In this document: piece by piece, positions 24,495 to 32,404 of the stretch
How positions within the stretch are numbered: the first letter of the stretch is position 1
Layout of the letters: each line of letters begins with the position of its first letter
Source of the DNA: Streptomyces lateritius
Lineage (GTDB): Bacteria; Actinomycetota; Actinomycetes; Streptomycetales; Streptomycetaceae
Direction: 5' to 3'
Length of the DNA: 64,000 nt
NCBI RefSeq assembly: GCF_014649715.1
Contig: NZ_BMTO01000011.1
Location: 119,422-183,421 of the forward strand
Translations under genes and position numbers: made by a program
Notes under the pieces: model-generated
Told to the model about the DNA's origin: nothing
Databases searched by the model: none
The model's input: only the letters and a program-made list of their open reading frames with translations

Positions 24495-25931
24495 TCAGGC
24501 GGGCGCGGGTGCGGGTGGGTGGTGGGCGAACCAGCGGCGGGTGTCCTCCAGTTGGGCGGCGAGGGAGATCAGCAGCGGCTCGCTCCCGGCCGGGCCGAGG
24601 AGCTGGGCTCCGACCGGAAGGCCGTCCCGGGTGAACCCGGCGGGAACGTTCACGCCCGGCCAGCCGAGCACGTTCCACGGCCAGGCGTAGGGGCAGGTGG
24701 CCGCCATCGCCAGGTCGGTCCGCCAGGCCGGCATCGTGTCGAAGGTGCCTATACGGGGTGGCGGCGCCGCAGTCGTCGGGGCGAGCAGGACGTCGTACGT
24801 GTCGAACAGCGCGCCGATCCTGCGGTGTTGGTGGATCTCGCGGGCGCGGGCGGCCCGCAGGAGCCGGCCCCCGAGACGCCTGCCGGTGCGGGTGGCGCTG
24901 CGGGTGCGCGGGTCGAGCAGGGTGGGATCGGGGTGCCGGTCGGCGTACTCGGCGATCCCGGCCGTGGCGCGGGGCAGGAAGCTCAGCCCGATGAGCCCGT
25001 AGCGGGGGCGGGCCTCGTCCACGGTGTGTCCGAGGCCGGCGAGGGCTTCGGCGAGGTCGGTGACGGCACGGGCTATCCCCGGGTCGAGGGGGTTGTGGGT
25101 GGCGGTGAAGGGGGGCCGCCACGCGAGGGCGATCCGCAGCCGCCCGGGCTCCCGGCGCGCGGCGGCCGAGGCGTCCACGGCGGTCGGCTGGAACCGGTCA
25201 CCCGCGTGCGGTCCGGCGACCGCGTCGAGGAGCAGGGCGGCGTCGCCGACGGTCCGGGCGAGCGGTCCGTTGACGGTGAGCCCCTGGAAACAGTCGTCGT
25301 AGGGGTGGACGGAGACCCGCCCGCGCTGCGGCTTGATGCCGACGAGGTGCGTCCAGGCGGCCGGTATCCGGATGGATCCGGCGCCGTCGGAGCCGAGCGC
25401 GGCGGGCACGAGTCCGCCGGCGACGGCCGCGGCGGAGCCGCCGGAGGAGCCGCCCGGGGTGTGTCCGGTGTTCCACGGGTTGCGGGTGGCGCCGAAGGCC
25501 GGCCCCTCGGTGAACGCCCACTGCCCCAGCTCGCAGGAGTTGGTCTTGCCGACGATCACGGCCCCGGCGGCGCGCAGCCGGCGCACGGCCTCGCCGTCCT
25601 CGGACGCGTCCGGGATGTCACCGGCGCAGCCGAAGCGGGTGGGGAGGCCGGCGACGTCGGTGTCGTCCTTGACGGCGAGCGGCACGCCGAGCAGCGGGAG
25701 CCTCCCCCAGGCCCCGTCCGGGCGTGCCCCCACCCCCGCCGCGAGCCGGCGGTCGGCCTCCGCCGCCTCGGCGAGGGCGGCCTCCGGCCGGGTGCAGCGG
25801 AAGGCGTTGAGGGTGGGCTGGGTGGCCTCGATCCGTTCGAGCGCCGTCTGGACGGCGGCGGTCGAGGTGACCGTTCCCTCCCTCAACTCCCGCGCCAGTT
25901 CGGCCAGTCCGGTGTACTCGATCGCGGTCAC
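24495..25931 (-). CDS. Amidase signature family enzyme
   Basis: A 478-residue amidase with the Ser-cisSer-Lys triad visible: Lys in LAVKDDTDV (about residue 85), cis-Ser in TPGGSSGGSAA (about 160) and nucleophile Ser in GSDGAGSIRIPA (about 185). The Gly/Ser-rich signature stretch is intact and length is normal. The substrate is not predictable. It is not GatA (no gatB/gatC nearby). It follows the NCS1 permease by 55 nt on the same strand and may be the last gene of the pyrimidine catabolic operon, where an amidase could act on a ureido or amide intermediate. Confidence 0.85.
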   Translation of the reverse strand: MTAIEYTGLAELARELREGTVTSTAAVQTALERIEATQPTLNAFRCTRPEAALAEAAEADRRLAAGVGARPDGAWGRLPLLGVPLAVKDDTDVAGLPTRFGCAGDIPDASEDGEAVRRLRAAGAVIVGKTNSCELGQWAFTEGPAFGATRNPWNTGHTPGGSSGGSAAAVAGGLVPAALGSDGAGSIRIPAAWTHLVGIKPQRGRVSVHPYDDCFQGLTVNGPLARTVGDAALLLDAVAGPHAGDRFQPTAVDASAAARREPGRLRIALAWRPPFTATHNPLDPGIARAVTDLAEALAGLGHTVDEARPRYGLIGLSFLPRATAGIAEYADRHPDPTLLDPRTRSATRTGRRLGGRLLRAARAREIHQHRRIGALFDTYDVLLAPTTAAPPPRIGTFDTMPAWRTDLAMAATCPYAWPWNVLGWPGVNVPAGFTRDGLPVGAQLLGPAGSEPLLISLAAQLEDTRRWFAHHPPAPAPA

Positions 25932-25986
25932 GGCAGCCCCCTCGTCTCTTCGGCTGCCGGAACCCTACTGGAGCGTAACCTCTCTG

Positions 25987-27507
25987 TCAGTCCTGGCCAC
26001 CCCGCCCGCCCCGGCGAGCACGGCTCCCTCTCGTCCCCATGAGCGCGGTGTACAGCAGCAGGGACGCCGCGAGCCCGACGGCCCACCCGTAGTCGGCGAG
26101 CGGCCTGAGGAACGGGATGAGCCCGTCCGCCGGGAAGGGGCCCTTGCCGGGGGCCGAGTGCGAGCCGCCGATCGCCAGGACGCCGCCGACGACGAAGGCG
26201 AGGACCGCGACCGGGTTCCAACCGCCCCGGTACCAGTAGGGGCCGCCCGCCCGGTAGAGGCCCGCCAGGTCGAGGACGGTCCGGCGGACGATCCAGTAGT
26301 CGGCGATGAGGATGCCCGCGACCGTACCCAGGAGCCCGCCGACGAGTCCGAGCCAGGTGAAGATGTACAGCTCCGGCGTCTCGGTCAGCTTCCACGGCAT
26401 GATCAGGACACCGACGACGCCCGTGATCAGCGCTCCCGTACGGAAGTTGACGAGCTTCGGAGCGAGGTTGGCGAGGTCGTACGCCGGTGAGACCACGTTC
26501 GCCGCGATGTTCACCGAGATCGTCGCGATGAGTACGGTGACCAGGGCGAAGAGCAGCCCGAAGACATTGTCCGTCTTCGCGGCGAGCGCGACCGGGTCCC
26601 AGACGGGCGCCCCGTACACCGCCTGCGAACCGGAGGTGACGAAGACGGAGAGCAGCGCGAACAGTGTCATCGTCGTCGGCAACCCCAGCGTCTGGCCCCA
26701 GATCTGCGCCCGCTGGCCGGCCCCGAACCGGGTGAAGTCCGGGATGTTGAGGCTCAGGGTCGACCAGAAGGCGATCATCCCCATCAGCGACGGGAAGAAG
26801 ACCGGCCAGAACTCCGCACCCCAGCCCAGCTTCGAGGGCTGGTCGAGCAGCGGCCCGAACCCACCCGCCTTCACCGCGATCCAGACCAGCAGCACGAGCG
26901 CGCCGACGATGACGAAGGGCGCGGCCCAGTTCTCGAAGCGGCGCAGCGCCTCCATCCCCCGGTGGATGATGGCGAGTTCGAGGACCCAGAAGAGGACGAA
27001 ACAGAGCCAGAGCGTCCACGGCTGGCCGCCGATCACGGCGGCCTCGGCCCAGCCGCCGAAGACCTTGTCGAGCAGGACGAAGATCCCCTGACCGCCGATC
27101 CAGGTCTGGATGCCGAACCAGGCGCACGCGACCCCGGCGCGGATCAGTGCGGGCAGATTGGCGCCGCGCAGCCCGAACGAGGCACGGGCGAGGACCGGGA
27201 AGGGAATGCCGTACTTGGGGCCCGCGTGCCCGGTCAGGAGCATCGGCAGGAGCACGATCACATTGGCGAGGGCGATCGTGAGGACCGCCTGCTTCCAGTC
27301 CATGCCGAGGGCGACGAGGCCGGAGGCGAGCAGCCAGGAGGGGATGTTGTGGGCCATGCCGACCCAGAGCGCGGCGAAGTTGTACGTCGTCCAGCGCCGC
27401 TGTCCGACGGGGACGGGCAGCAGGTCGTCGTTGACGAACCGGGGGTCTTCCGGGGCCGTGCCGGGCGGGAGTTCGACACGGCCCTCGGGTATGGCGGTGG
27501 AGGTCAT
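25987..27507 (-). CDS. NCS1-family nucleobase/hydantoin/allantoin permease
   Basis: A 506-residue, 12-helix cation symporter of the NCS1 family. The ATG at 27507 follows AAGGGG. Family hallmarks include FVNDDLLPVPVGQRRWTTYN before helix 1, NIPSWLLASGLVALGM in helix 1, VLARASFGLRGANLPALIRA in the loop after helix 3, and IPDFTRFGAGQRAQIWGQ in the middle. The family imports uracil, hydantoins, allantoin, thiamine or cytosine. Its place between pyrimidine catabolic genes points to uracil, dihydrouracil or a hydantoin. Confidence 0.9.
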   Translation of the reverse strand: MTSTAIPEGRVELPPGTAPEDPRFVNDDLLPVPVGQRRWTTYNFAALWVGMAHNIPSWLLASGLVALGMDWKQAVLTIALANVIVLLPMLLTGHAGPKYGIPFPVLARASFGLRGANLPALIRAGVACAWFGIQTWIGGQGIFVLLDKVFGGWAEAAVIGGQPWTLWLCFVLFWVLELAIIHRGMEALRRFENWAAPFVIVGALVLLVWIAVKAGGFGPLLDQPSKLGWGAEFWPVFFPSLMGMIAFWSTLSLNIPDFTRFGAGQRAQIWGQTLGLPTTMTLFALLSVFVTSGSQAVYGAPVWDPVALAAKTDNVFGLLFALVTVLIATISVNIAANVVSPAYDLANLAPKLVNFRTGALITGVVGVLIMPWKLTETPELYIFTWLGLVGGLLGTVAGILIADYWIVRRTVLDLAGLYRAGGPYWYRGGWNPVAVLAFVVGGVLAIGGSHSAPGKGPFPADGLIPFLRPLADYGWAVGLAASLLLYTALMGTRGSRARRGGRGGQD

Positions 27508-27560
27508 GGCGGCGTGCCCCTTCTCTTCGTCGTGCGGAGCGCCGTCAGGCGTCGCACGCG

Positions 27561-28577
27561 TCAGGCGTTGATCGCCCGGATGACCCGCTCGCCGTAGGCG
27601 TCGATGGTCGCTTCCCTGGCGTCGTGCATGGCGTACACGGCGAACTGGTCCACGCCCAGCTCCCGTAGCCTCCGCAGCTTCTCGATGTGGGCCTCGGCCG
27701 GACCGAGCAGGCAGAAGCGGTCGACGATCCCGTCGGGGACGAAGTCGGTGGAGGGGTTGTCGGCCCGGCCGTGGTGGCTGTAGTCGTAGCCCTGCCGGTT
27801 CTTGATGTACGCGGTCAGCTCCTCCGGCACCAGCTCCGAGTGCTCCCCGTACTTCGCGACCAGGTCCGCGACATGGTTGCCGACCATGCCGCCGAACCAG
27901 CGGCACTGCTCGCGGGCGTGGGCCACGGCCTCCGGTGAATCGTCGGCGGTCACGTAGGCGGGCGCGGCCACGCAGACGGTGATCGCGTCGGGGTCGCGGC
28001 CCGCGTCGGCGGCGGCCTGCCGGACGGCCTTGACCATCCACTCGGTGAGGAAGGGGTCGGCGAGCTGGAGGATGAACCCGTCCGCCTTCTGTCCGGCGAG
28101 CGCCAGCGCCTTCGGCCCGTACGCCGCCATCCAGACCGGCAGCTTCCCGTCCTTGATCCATGGGATGCGGATCGGGTTGCCGTCGACGAGCGCCTCCCGC
28201 CCCTCGGCGAGGTCGCGGATGACGTCGATGGCTTCGCCGAGCCGGGCGAGGGTGTTGGGCCTGCGGCCGGCGACGCGCATGGCGGAGTCACCACGGCCGA
28301 TGCCGCACACCGTCCGGTTGCCGAACATGTCGTTGAGGGTGGCGAAGGTGGAGGCGGTCACCTCCCAGGTGCGCGTGCCCGGGTTGGTGACCATGGGGCC
28401 GACGCGCAGCTTTGTGGTGTGCTCGAGGATCTGGCTGTAGATGACGAAGGGTTCCTGCCACAGCACGGCGGAGTCGAAGGTCCAGCCGTAGCGGAAGCCG
28501 TTGCGCTCCGCCCGGCGCATCAGGCCGACGACCGCGGAGGCGGGCGGGTCGGTCTGCAGGACGAGTCCGAAGTCCAC
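27561..28577 (-). CDS. Luciferase-like (LLM) flavin- or F420-dependent oxidoreductase
   Basis: A 338-residue TIM-barrel oxidoreductase of the bacterial luciferase superfamily. It begins MDFGLVLQTDPPASAVVGLM and includes GPMVTNPGTRTWEVTAS, a cofactor-side motif with the cis-peptide-like VTNPGTR, and CGIGRGDSAMRVAGRRP. It resembles a subfamily that I recall being annotated as putative F420-dependent; FMN use is equally possible. It lies between dihydropyrimidinase (28 nt upstream) and the NCS1 permease (54 nt downstream). Reductive pyrimidine breakdown needs a dihydropyrimidine dehydrogenase, none is encoded here, and this is the only redox enzyme in the operon. Confidence 0.85.
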   Translation of the reverse strand: MDFGLVLQTDPPASAVVGLMRRAERNGFRYGWTFDSAVLWQEPFVIYSQILEHTTKLRVGPMVTNPGTRTWEVTASTFATLNDMFGNRTVCGIGRGDSAMRVAGRRPNTLARLGEAIDVIRDLAEGREALVDGNPIRIPWIKDGKLPVWMAAYGPKALALAGQKADGFILQLADPFLTEWMVKAVRQAAADAGRDPDAITVCVAAPAYVTADDSPEAVAHAREQCRWFGGMVGNHVADLVAKYGEHSELVPEELTAYIKNRQGYDYSHHGRADNPSTDFVPDGIVDRFCLLGPAEAHIEKLRRLRELGVDQFAVYAMHDAREATIDAYGERVIRAINA

Positions 28578-28604
28578 GGCGATGTCTCCTCGTTCGGGTA
28601 CCGA

Positions 28605-30008
28605 CTAGTTCAGGTACTGACAGGTGGATCGGGGGGTGAAGACGCCGTGGCCCGCGCGTCCGGTGAACGTCCGCTGTTCGATGACGGGTTCGCCGCGCGA
28701 GAGCACCGTCTCGACCTGACCGGTCACGGTCTTTCCCTCGTACGCGGAGTAGTCGACGTTCATGTGGTGGGTCGCCGCGGACAGGGTCTGGCGGACGTGC
28801 GGGTCGTAGATGACGACATCGGCGTCGGCGCCGGGGGCGATCGTGCCCTTCTGCGGGTAGAGGCCGAACATCCGGGCCGGGGTCGCGCAGGCGATCTCGA
28901 TCCAGCGACGGCGGCTGATGCGTCCCTCGACGACGGCCTGGTGGAGCAGGTCCATGCGGTTCTCGACGCCCGGCAGGCCGTTGGGGATCTTGGAGAAGTC
29001 GCCGCGTCCGAGCTCCTTCTGGCCCTTGAAACAGAACGGGCAGTGGTCCGTGGAGACCACCTGGAGATCGTTGGTCCGCAGGCCGCGCCAGAGCGCTTCC
29101 TGGTGCTCGCGGGGCCGCAGCGGGGTCGAACAGACGTATTTGGCGCCCTCGAAGCCGGGCTCGGCGAGGTTGTCGGTGGAGAGGAAGAGGTACTGCGGGC
29201 AGGTCTCGCCGAAGACGCTGAGCCCCATGTCCCGGGCCGCCGCCAGCTCCCGCACCGCCTCTTCCGCGGAGACGTGGACGACGTAGAGGGGCGCCCCGGC
29301 CACCCGGGCGAGCTGGATGGCCCGGTGGGTGGCCTCGGCCTCCAGCAGGACCTTGCGGACCTCGCCGTGGTAGCGGGGATCGGTCTCGCCGCGGGCCAGG
29401 GCCTGTTCGACCAGGACGTCGATCGCGATGCCGTTCTCGGCGTGCATCATGATCAGCCCGCCGTTGTGCGCCGAGCGCTGCATCGCGCGCAGGATCCGGC
29501 CGTCGTCGCTGTAGAAGACGCCGGGGTACGCCATGAAGAGCTTGAAGGAGGAGATGCCCTCCTCCACCAGCTTGTCCATCTCGCCGAGGGTGTGTTCGTT
29601 GACGTCGGAGAGGATCATGTGGAAGCCGTAGTCGACGGCGCACTTGCCGTCGGCCTTGGCGTACCAGGTGTCGAGTCCTTCGCGCAGGGAGCGGCCGACG
29701 CTCTGCACGGCGAAGTCGACGATCGTGGTGGTGCCGCCCCATGCGGCGGCCCGGGTTCCGGTCTCGAAGGTGTCGGAGGCGGAGGTGCCGCCGAAGGGCA
29801 GCTCCATGTGGGTGTGCGCGTCGACCCCGCCCGGGATGACGTAGCGGTCGGTGGCGTCGATGGTGCGGTCGGCGGTCCAGCGGGCGGCGGCGTCGGAGCC
29901 GTGGGCGGCGAGCGCGGCGATCCGGCCGTCCTCGATCAGGACGTCGGCGTGGAGCTCGTCGGCGGCGGTGACGACCAGCCCGCCGCGGATGAGGGTACGG
30001 GTGCTCAC
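28605..30008 (-). CDS. hydA: Dihydropyrimidinase (D-hydantoinase)
   Basis: A 467-residue cyclic amidohydrolase that opens dihydrouracil or dihydrothymine to N-carbamoyl-beta-amino acids. The metal centre is complete: GVDAHTHMELPF (HxH), the carboxylated Lys in SFKLFMAYPG around residue 150, His in MMHAENG, His in VVHVSAEEAV and Asp in VSTDHCPFC. The N-terminal strand RGGLVVTAADELHADVLI is typical. It lies 30 nt downstream of the aminotransferase gene. With the beta-ureidopropionase-like gene it supplies steps two and three of reductive pyrimidine catabolism. Confidence 0.93.
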   Translation of the reverse strand: MSTRTLIRGGLVVTAADELHADVLIEDGRIAALAAHGSDAAARWTADRTIDATDRYVIPGGVDAHTHMELPFGGTSASDTFETGTRAAAWGGTTTIVDFAVQSVGRSLREGLDTWYAKADGKCAVDYGFHMILSDVNEHTLGEMDKLVEEGISSFKLFMAYPGVFYSDDGRILRAMQRSAHNGGLIMMHAENGIAIDVLVEQALARGETDPRYHGEVRKVLLEAEATHRAIQLARVAGAPLYVVHVSAEEAVRELAAARDMGLSVFGETCPQYLFLSTDNLAEPGFEGAKYVCSTPLRPREHQEALWRGLRTNDLQVVSTDHCPFCFKGQKELGRGDFSKIPNGLPGVENRMDLLHQAVVEGRISRRRWIEIACATPARMFGLYPQKGTIAPGADADVVIYDPHVRQTLSAATHHMNVDYSAYEGKTVTGQVETVLSRGEPVIEQRTFTGRAGHGVFTPRSTCQYLN

Positions 30009-30038
30009 GGGCTGCTCCCCTGAGTCGGCGTGGATGGA

Positions 30039-31319
30039 CTACAGGTCTCGGAGCGCCTGTTCGAGGATCGCGGCGCCCTCTTCGGCCTCGGCGACGGTGA
30101 GCGAGAGCGGCGGGGCGATGCGCAGGGTGGAGGTGTTGTGCCCGCCTCCCTTCCCGATGAGCAGTCCGTTCTCGCGGGCGGCCTCCAGGACGGCGGCGGC
30201 CGCCGCCGGATCGGCCTGGTCCGTGCCCGGTACGGTCAGTTCGACGCCGATCATCAGGCCGCGGCCGCGGACCTCCCGCACCGCCTCGACGCCGGCACCG
30301 ACGGCGCGCAGCCGTTCGAGCAGCAGGCCGCCGACGCGGCGGGCGTTGCCCTGGAGGTCGTGCTCCAGGAGGTACCCGAGGTTGGCGAGGCCGGCCGCCA
30401 TGGTGATCGGCGAACCACCGAAGGTGGAGATGGAGTTGGCGTCCAGGCAGTTCATGATCTCGGCGCGGGCGACGACGCCGCCGACGGACATGCCGTTGCC
30501 GATGCCCTTGGCGAAGGTGAGGATGTCGGGCGGTCCTGCCTGGTCGTGCGCCTGCCAGCCCCAGAAGTGGTCGCCGGTGCGGCCCCAGCCGGTCTGCACC
30601 TCGTCGGTGATCCACAGGATGCCGTGCCGGTCCAGGACGCGGCGGAAGGCGGCGTAGAGCCCGTCGGGCGGGGAGGTGAAGCCGCCGACGCCCTGGACGG
30701 GTTCGGCGATGAGCGCGGCGGCGTCCCGGCTGTGGCCGAGGAGGTCCTCGAGGTCGGCGACGCAGGCGTCGACGAACCGCTCGTCGCTGTACTGGGCGTA
30801 GGGGCCGCGGGTGCGGACGCCGCCGTGCACGTACAGGGTCTGCAACGGCGAGAGGCTGGTGGGCGACCAGGCGCGGTTGCCGGTGATGCCCACGGTGGAG
30901 AAGGAGCGGCCGTGATAGCTGTTGCGCATCGCCAGGATCTGGTTGGAACGGCGGTACGTGGTGGCCAGGAGCAGGGCCGTGTCGTTGGCCTCGGTGCCGG
31001 AGGTCGTGAAGAAGACGCGGGCGTCGGGGATGCCGGAGAGCGTGGCGATGCGCTCGGCGAGCTCGACCATGGGGCGGTTGAGGTAGAGCGTCGAGGAGTG
31101 GATGATCCGGCCGGCCTGCTCGGCGACGGCCTTGGTGACCTCGGGCACGGCGTGGGCGGTCATGGTGGTGAGGATGCCGCCGAAGAAGTCGAGGTACCGG
31201 CGGCCCTCGGCGTCCCAGACGTGGCGGCCCTCGCCGTGGGTGATCTCGATGGGGTCGTTGTAGTAGAGGGCGACCCAGTCGGGGATGACGGCCTTGTGCC
31301 GGTCGTGGAGGCTGGTCAC
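30039..31319 (-). CDS. Class III PLP aminotransferase, probable beta-alanine or beta-aminoisobutyrate transaminase
   Basis: A 426-residue aminotransferase of the AGXT2/ornithine class. The active-site Lys is in LTFAKGIGNGMSVGG, preceded by the Asp of ITDEVQTGWGRTG that contacts PLP; TTSGTEANDTALLLA binds the cofactor phosphate. The GTG at 31319 overlaps the upstream stop by 4 nt (GTGA), which fixes this start over an ATG-like frame extending upstream. In an operon with dihydropyrimidinase and beta-ureidopropionase, the expected substrate is beta-alanine or 3-aminoisobutyrate, giving malonate or methylmalonate semialdehyde. Confidence 0.9.
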   Translation of the reverse strand: MTSLHDRHKAVIPDWVALYYNDPIEITHGEGRHVWDAEGRRYLDFFGGILTTMTAHAVPEVTKAVAEQAGRIIHSSTLYLNRPMVELAERIATLSGIPDARVFFTTSGTEANDTALLLATTYRRSNQILAMRNSYHGRSFSTVGITGNRAWSPTSLSPLQTLYVHGGVRTRGPYAQYSDERFVDACVADLEDLLGHSRDAAALIAEPVQGVGGFTSPPDGLYAAFRRVLDRHGILWITDEVQTGWGRTGDHFWGWQAHDQAGPPDILTFAKGIGNGMSVGGVVARAEIMNCLDANSISTFGGSPITMAAGLANLGYLLEHDLQGNARRVGGLLLERLRAVGAGVEAVREVRGRGLMIGVELTVPGTDQADPAAAAAVLEAARENGLLIGKGGGHNTSTLRIAPPLSLTVAEAEEGAAILEQALRDL

Positions 31320-32158
31320 GGCTGCACCAGCCCGTCGTACGCGTCGGGGCGGCGGTCGCGGTAGAACGCCCACTGCTGCCTGACCTGGTCGATGAGATCG
31401 AAGTCGAGGTCGCGGACGAGGAGTTCCTCGGTCTTGTCGGAGGCGACGTCGCCGACGAACTGGCCGCGCGGGTCGACGAAGTAGCTGGTGCCGTAGAAGT
31501 CGTTGTCGCCGTACTCCTCCACCCCGACGCGGTTGATGGCGGCGACGAAGTACTCGTTGGCGACGGCGGCGGCGGGCTGTTCCAGCTGCCAGAGGTGGGA
31601 GGAGAGGCCGCGATGGGTCGCGGACGGGTTGTAGACCAACTGGGCTCCGTTCAGACCGAGTTGGCGCCAGCCCTCCGGGAAGTGGCGGTCGTAGCAGATG
31701 TAGACGCCCACCTTGCCGACCGCGGTCCGGAAGACCGGCCAGCCGATGTTGCCAGGGCGGAAGTAGTACTTCTCCCAGAAGCCCTTGACCTGGGGGATGT
31801 GGTGCTTGCGGTACTTGCCGAGGTAGGAGCCGTCGGCGTCGATGACGGCGGCGGTGTTGTAGTAGAAGCCGGAGTCCTCGACCTCGAAGACGGGGACGAC
31901 GATCACCATGCCGGTCTCGCGGGCGAGGTCCCGCATCCTGCGCACGGTGGGGCCGTCGGGGACGGGCTCGGCCCAGCGGTAGTGCTCGGGCTCCTGCACC
32001 TGGCAGAAGTAGGGGGCGTTGAACACCTCCTGGAACCCGATGACCCGGGCGCCCTGCCGAGCCGCCTCACGGGCGTGTTCCTCATGCTTGGCGATCATGG
32101 ATTCGCTGTCGCCGGTCCAGGTCGCCTGGACGAGCGCGGCGCGTACGACGTCGGTCAT
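31316..32158 (-). CDS. Nitrilase-superfamily beta-ureidopropionase (N-carbamoyl-beta-alanine amidohydrolase)
   Basis: A 280-residue carbon-nitrogen hydrolase. The Glu-Lys-Cys triad is visible: Glu in GFQEVFNAPYFC, Lys in KYRKHHIPQ, Cys in VYICYDRHFPEGWR. The sequence QVKGFWEKYYFRPGN between them is characteristic of beta-ureidopropionases. The ATG at 32158 is preferred over an upstream GTG because AAGGAG lies 6 nt before it. It is the first gene of the operon, starting 33 nt from a palindromic region. It should release CO2 and NH3 from N-carbamoyl-beta-amino acids made by the dihydropyrimidinase downstream. Confidence 0.92.
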   Translation of the reverse strand: MTDVVRAALVQATWTGDSESMIAKHEEHAREAARQGARVIGFQEVFNAPYFCQVQEPEHYRWAEPVPDGPTVRRMRDLARETGMVIVVPVFEVEDSGFYYNTAAVIDADGSYLGKYRKHHIPQVKGFWEKYYFRPGNIGWPVFRTAVGKVGVYICYDRHFPEGWRQLGLNGAQLVYNPSATHRGLSSHLWQLEQPAAAVANEYFVAAINRVGVEEYGDNDFYGTSYFVDPRGQFVGDVASDKTEELLVRDLDFDLIDQVRQQWAFYRDRRPDAYDGLVQP

Positions 32159-32190
32159 GAGCTGCTCCTTCGGCACGGCGTCAGAGAGCC

Positions 32191-32216
32191 TCTACGCACG
32201 TAGACGCGGTGCGTAG
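32191..32216. promoter_or_regulatory. Nested palindromes upstream of the pyrimidine operon
   Basis: Two overlapping inverted repeats share one half-site. TCTACGCACGTAGA (32191-32204) has 6-bp arms around CA. CTACGCAC (32192-32199) and GTGCGTAG (32209-32216) have 8-bp arms around 9 nt. Both lie 33-58 nt upstream of the first ATG, a normal position for a repressor operator. No regulator gene is adjacent. Confidence 0.6.
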
Positions 32217-32404
32217 GAGGAGAACGTAAGCCCCGTCACACCCCGGAGCAAGACCACCGCCGTGAACCGCCTGAGTCGATCATGTTTCATACCCGAGTGG
32301 TCCACGTCGGACACGCACCGACACGTCCGCGTCTGTTCCGGTTGTCGGTTCCGGCCTCGGCCGTACGGCCGTGCGGAGGAACGTCCGTAGGCCCGTCCGG
32401 AAGG

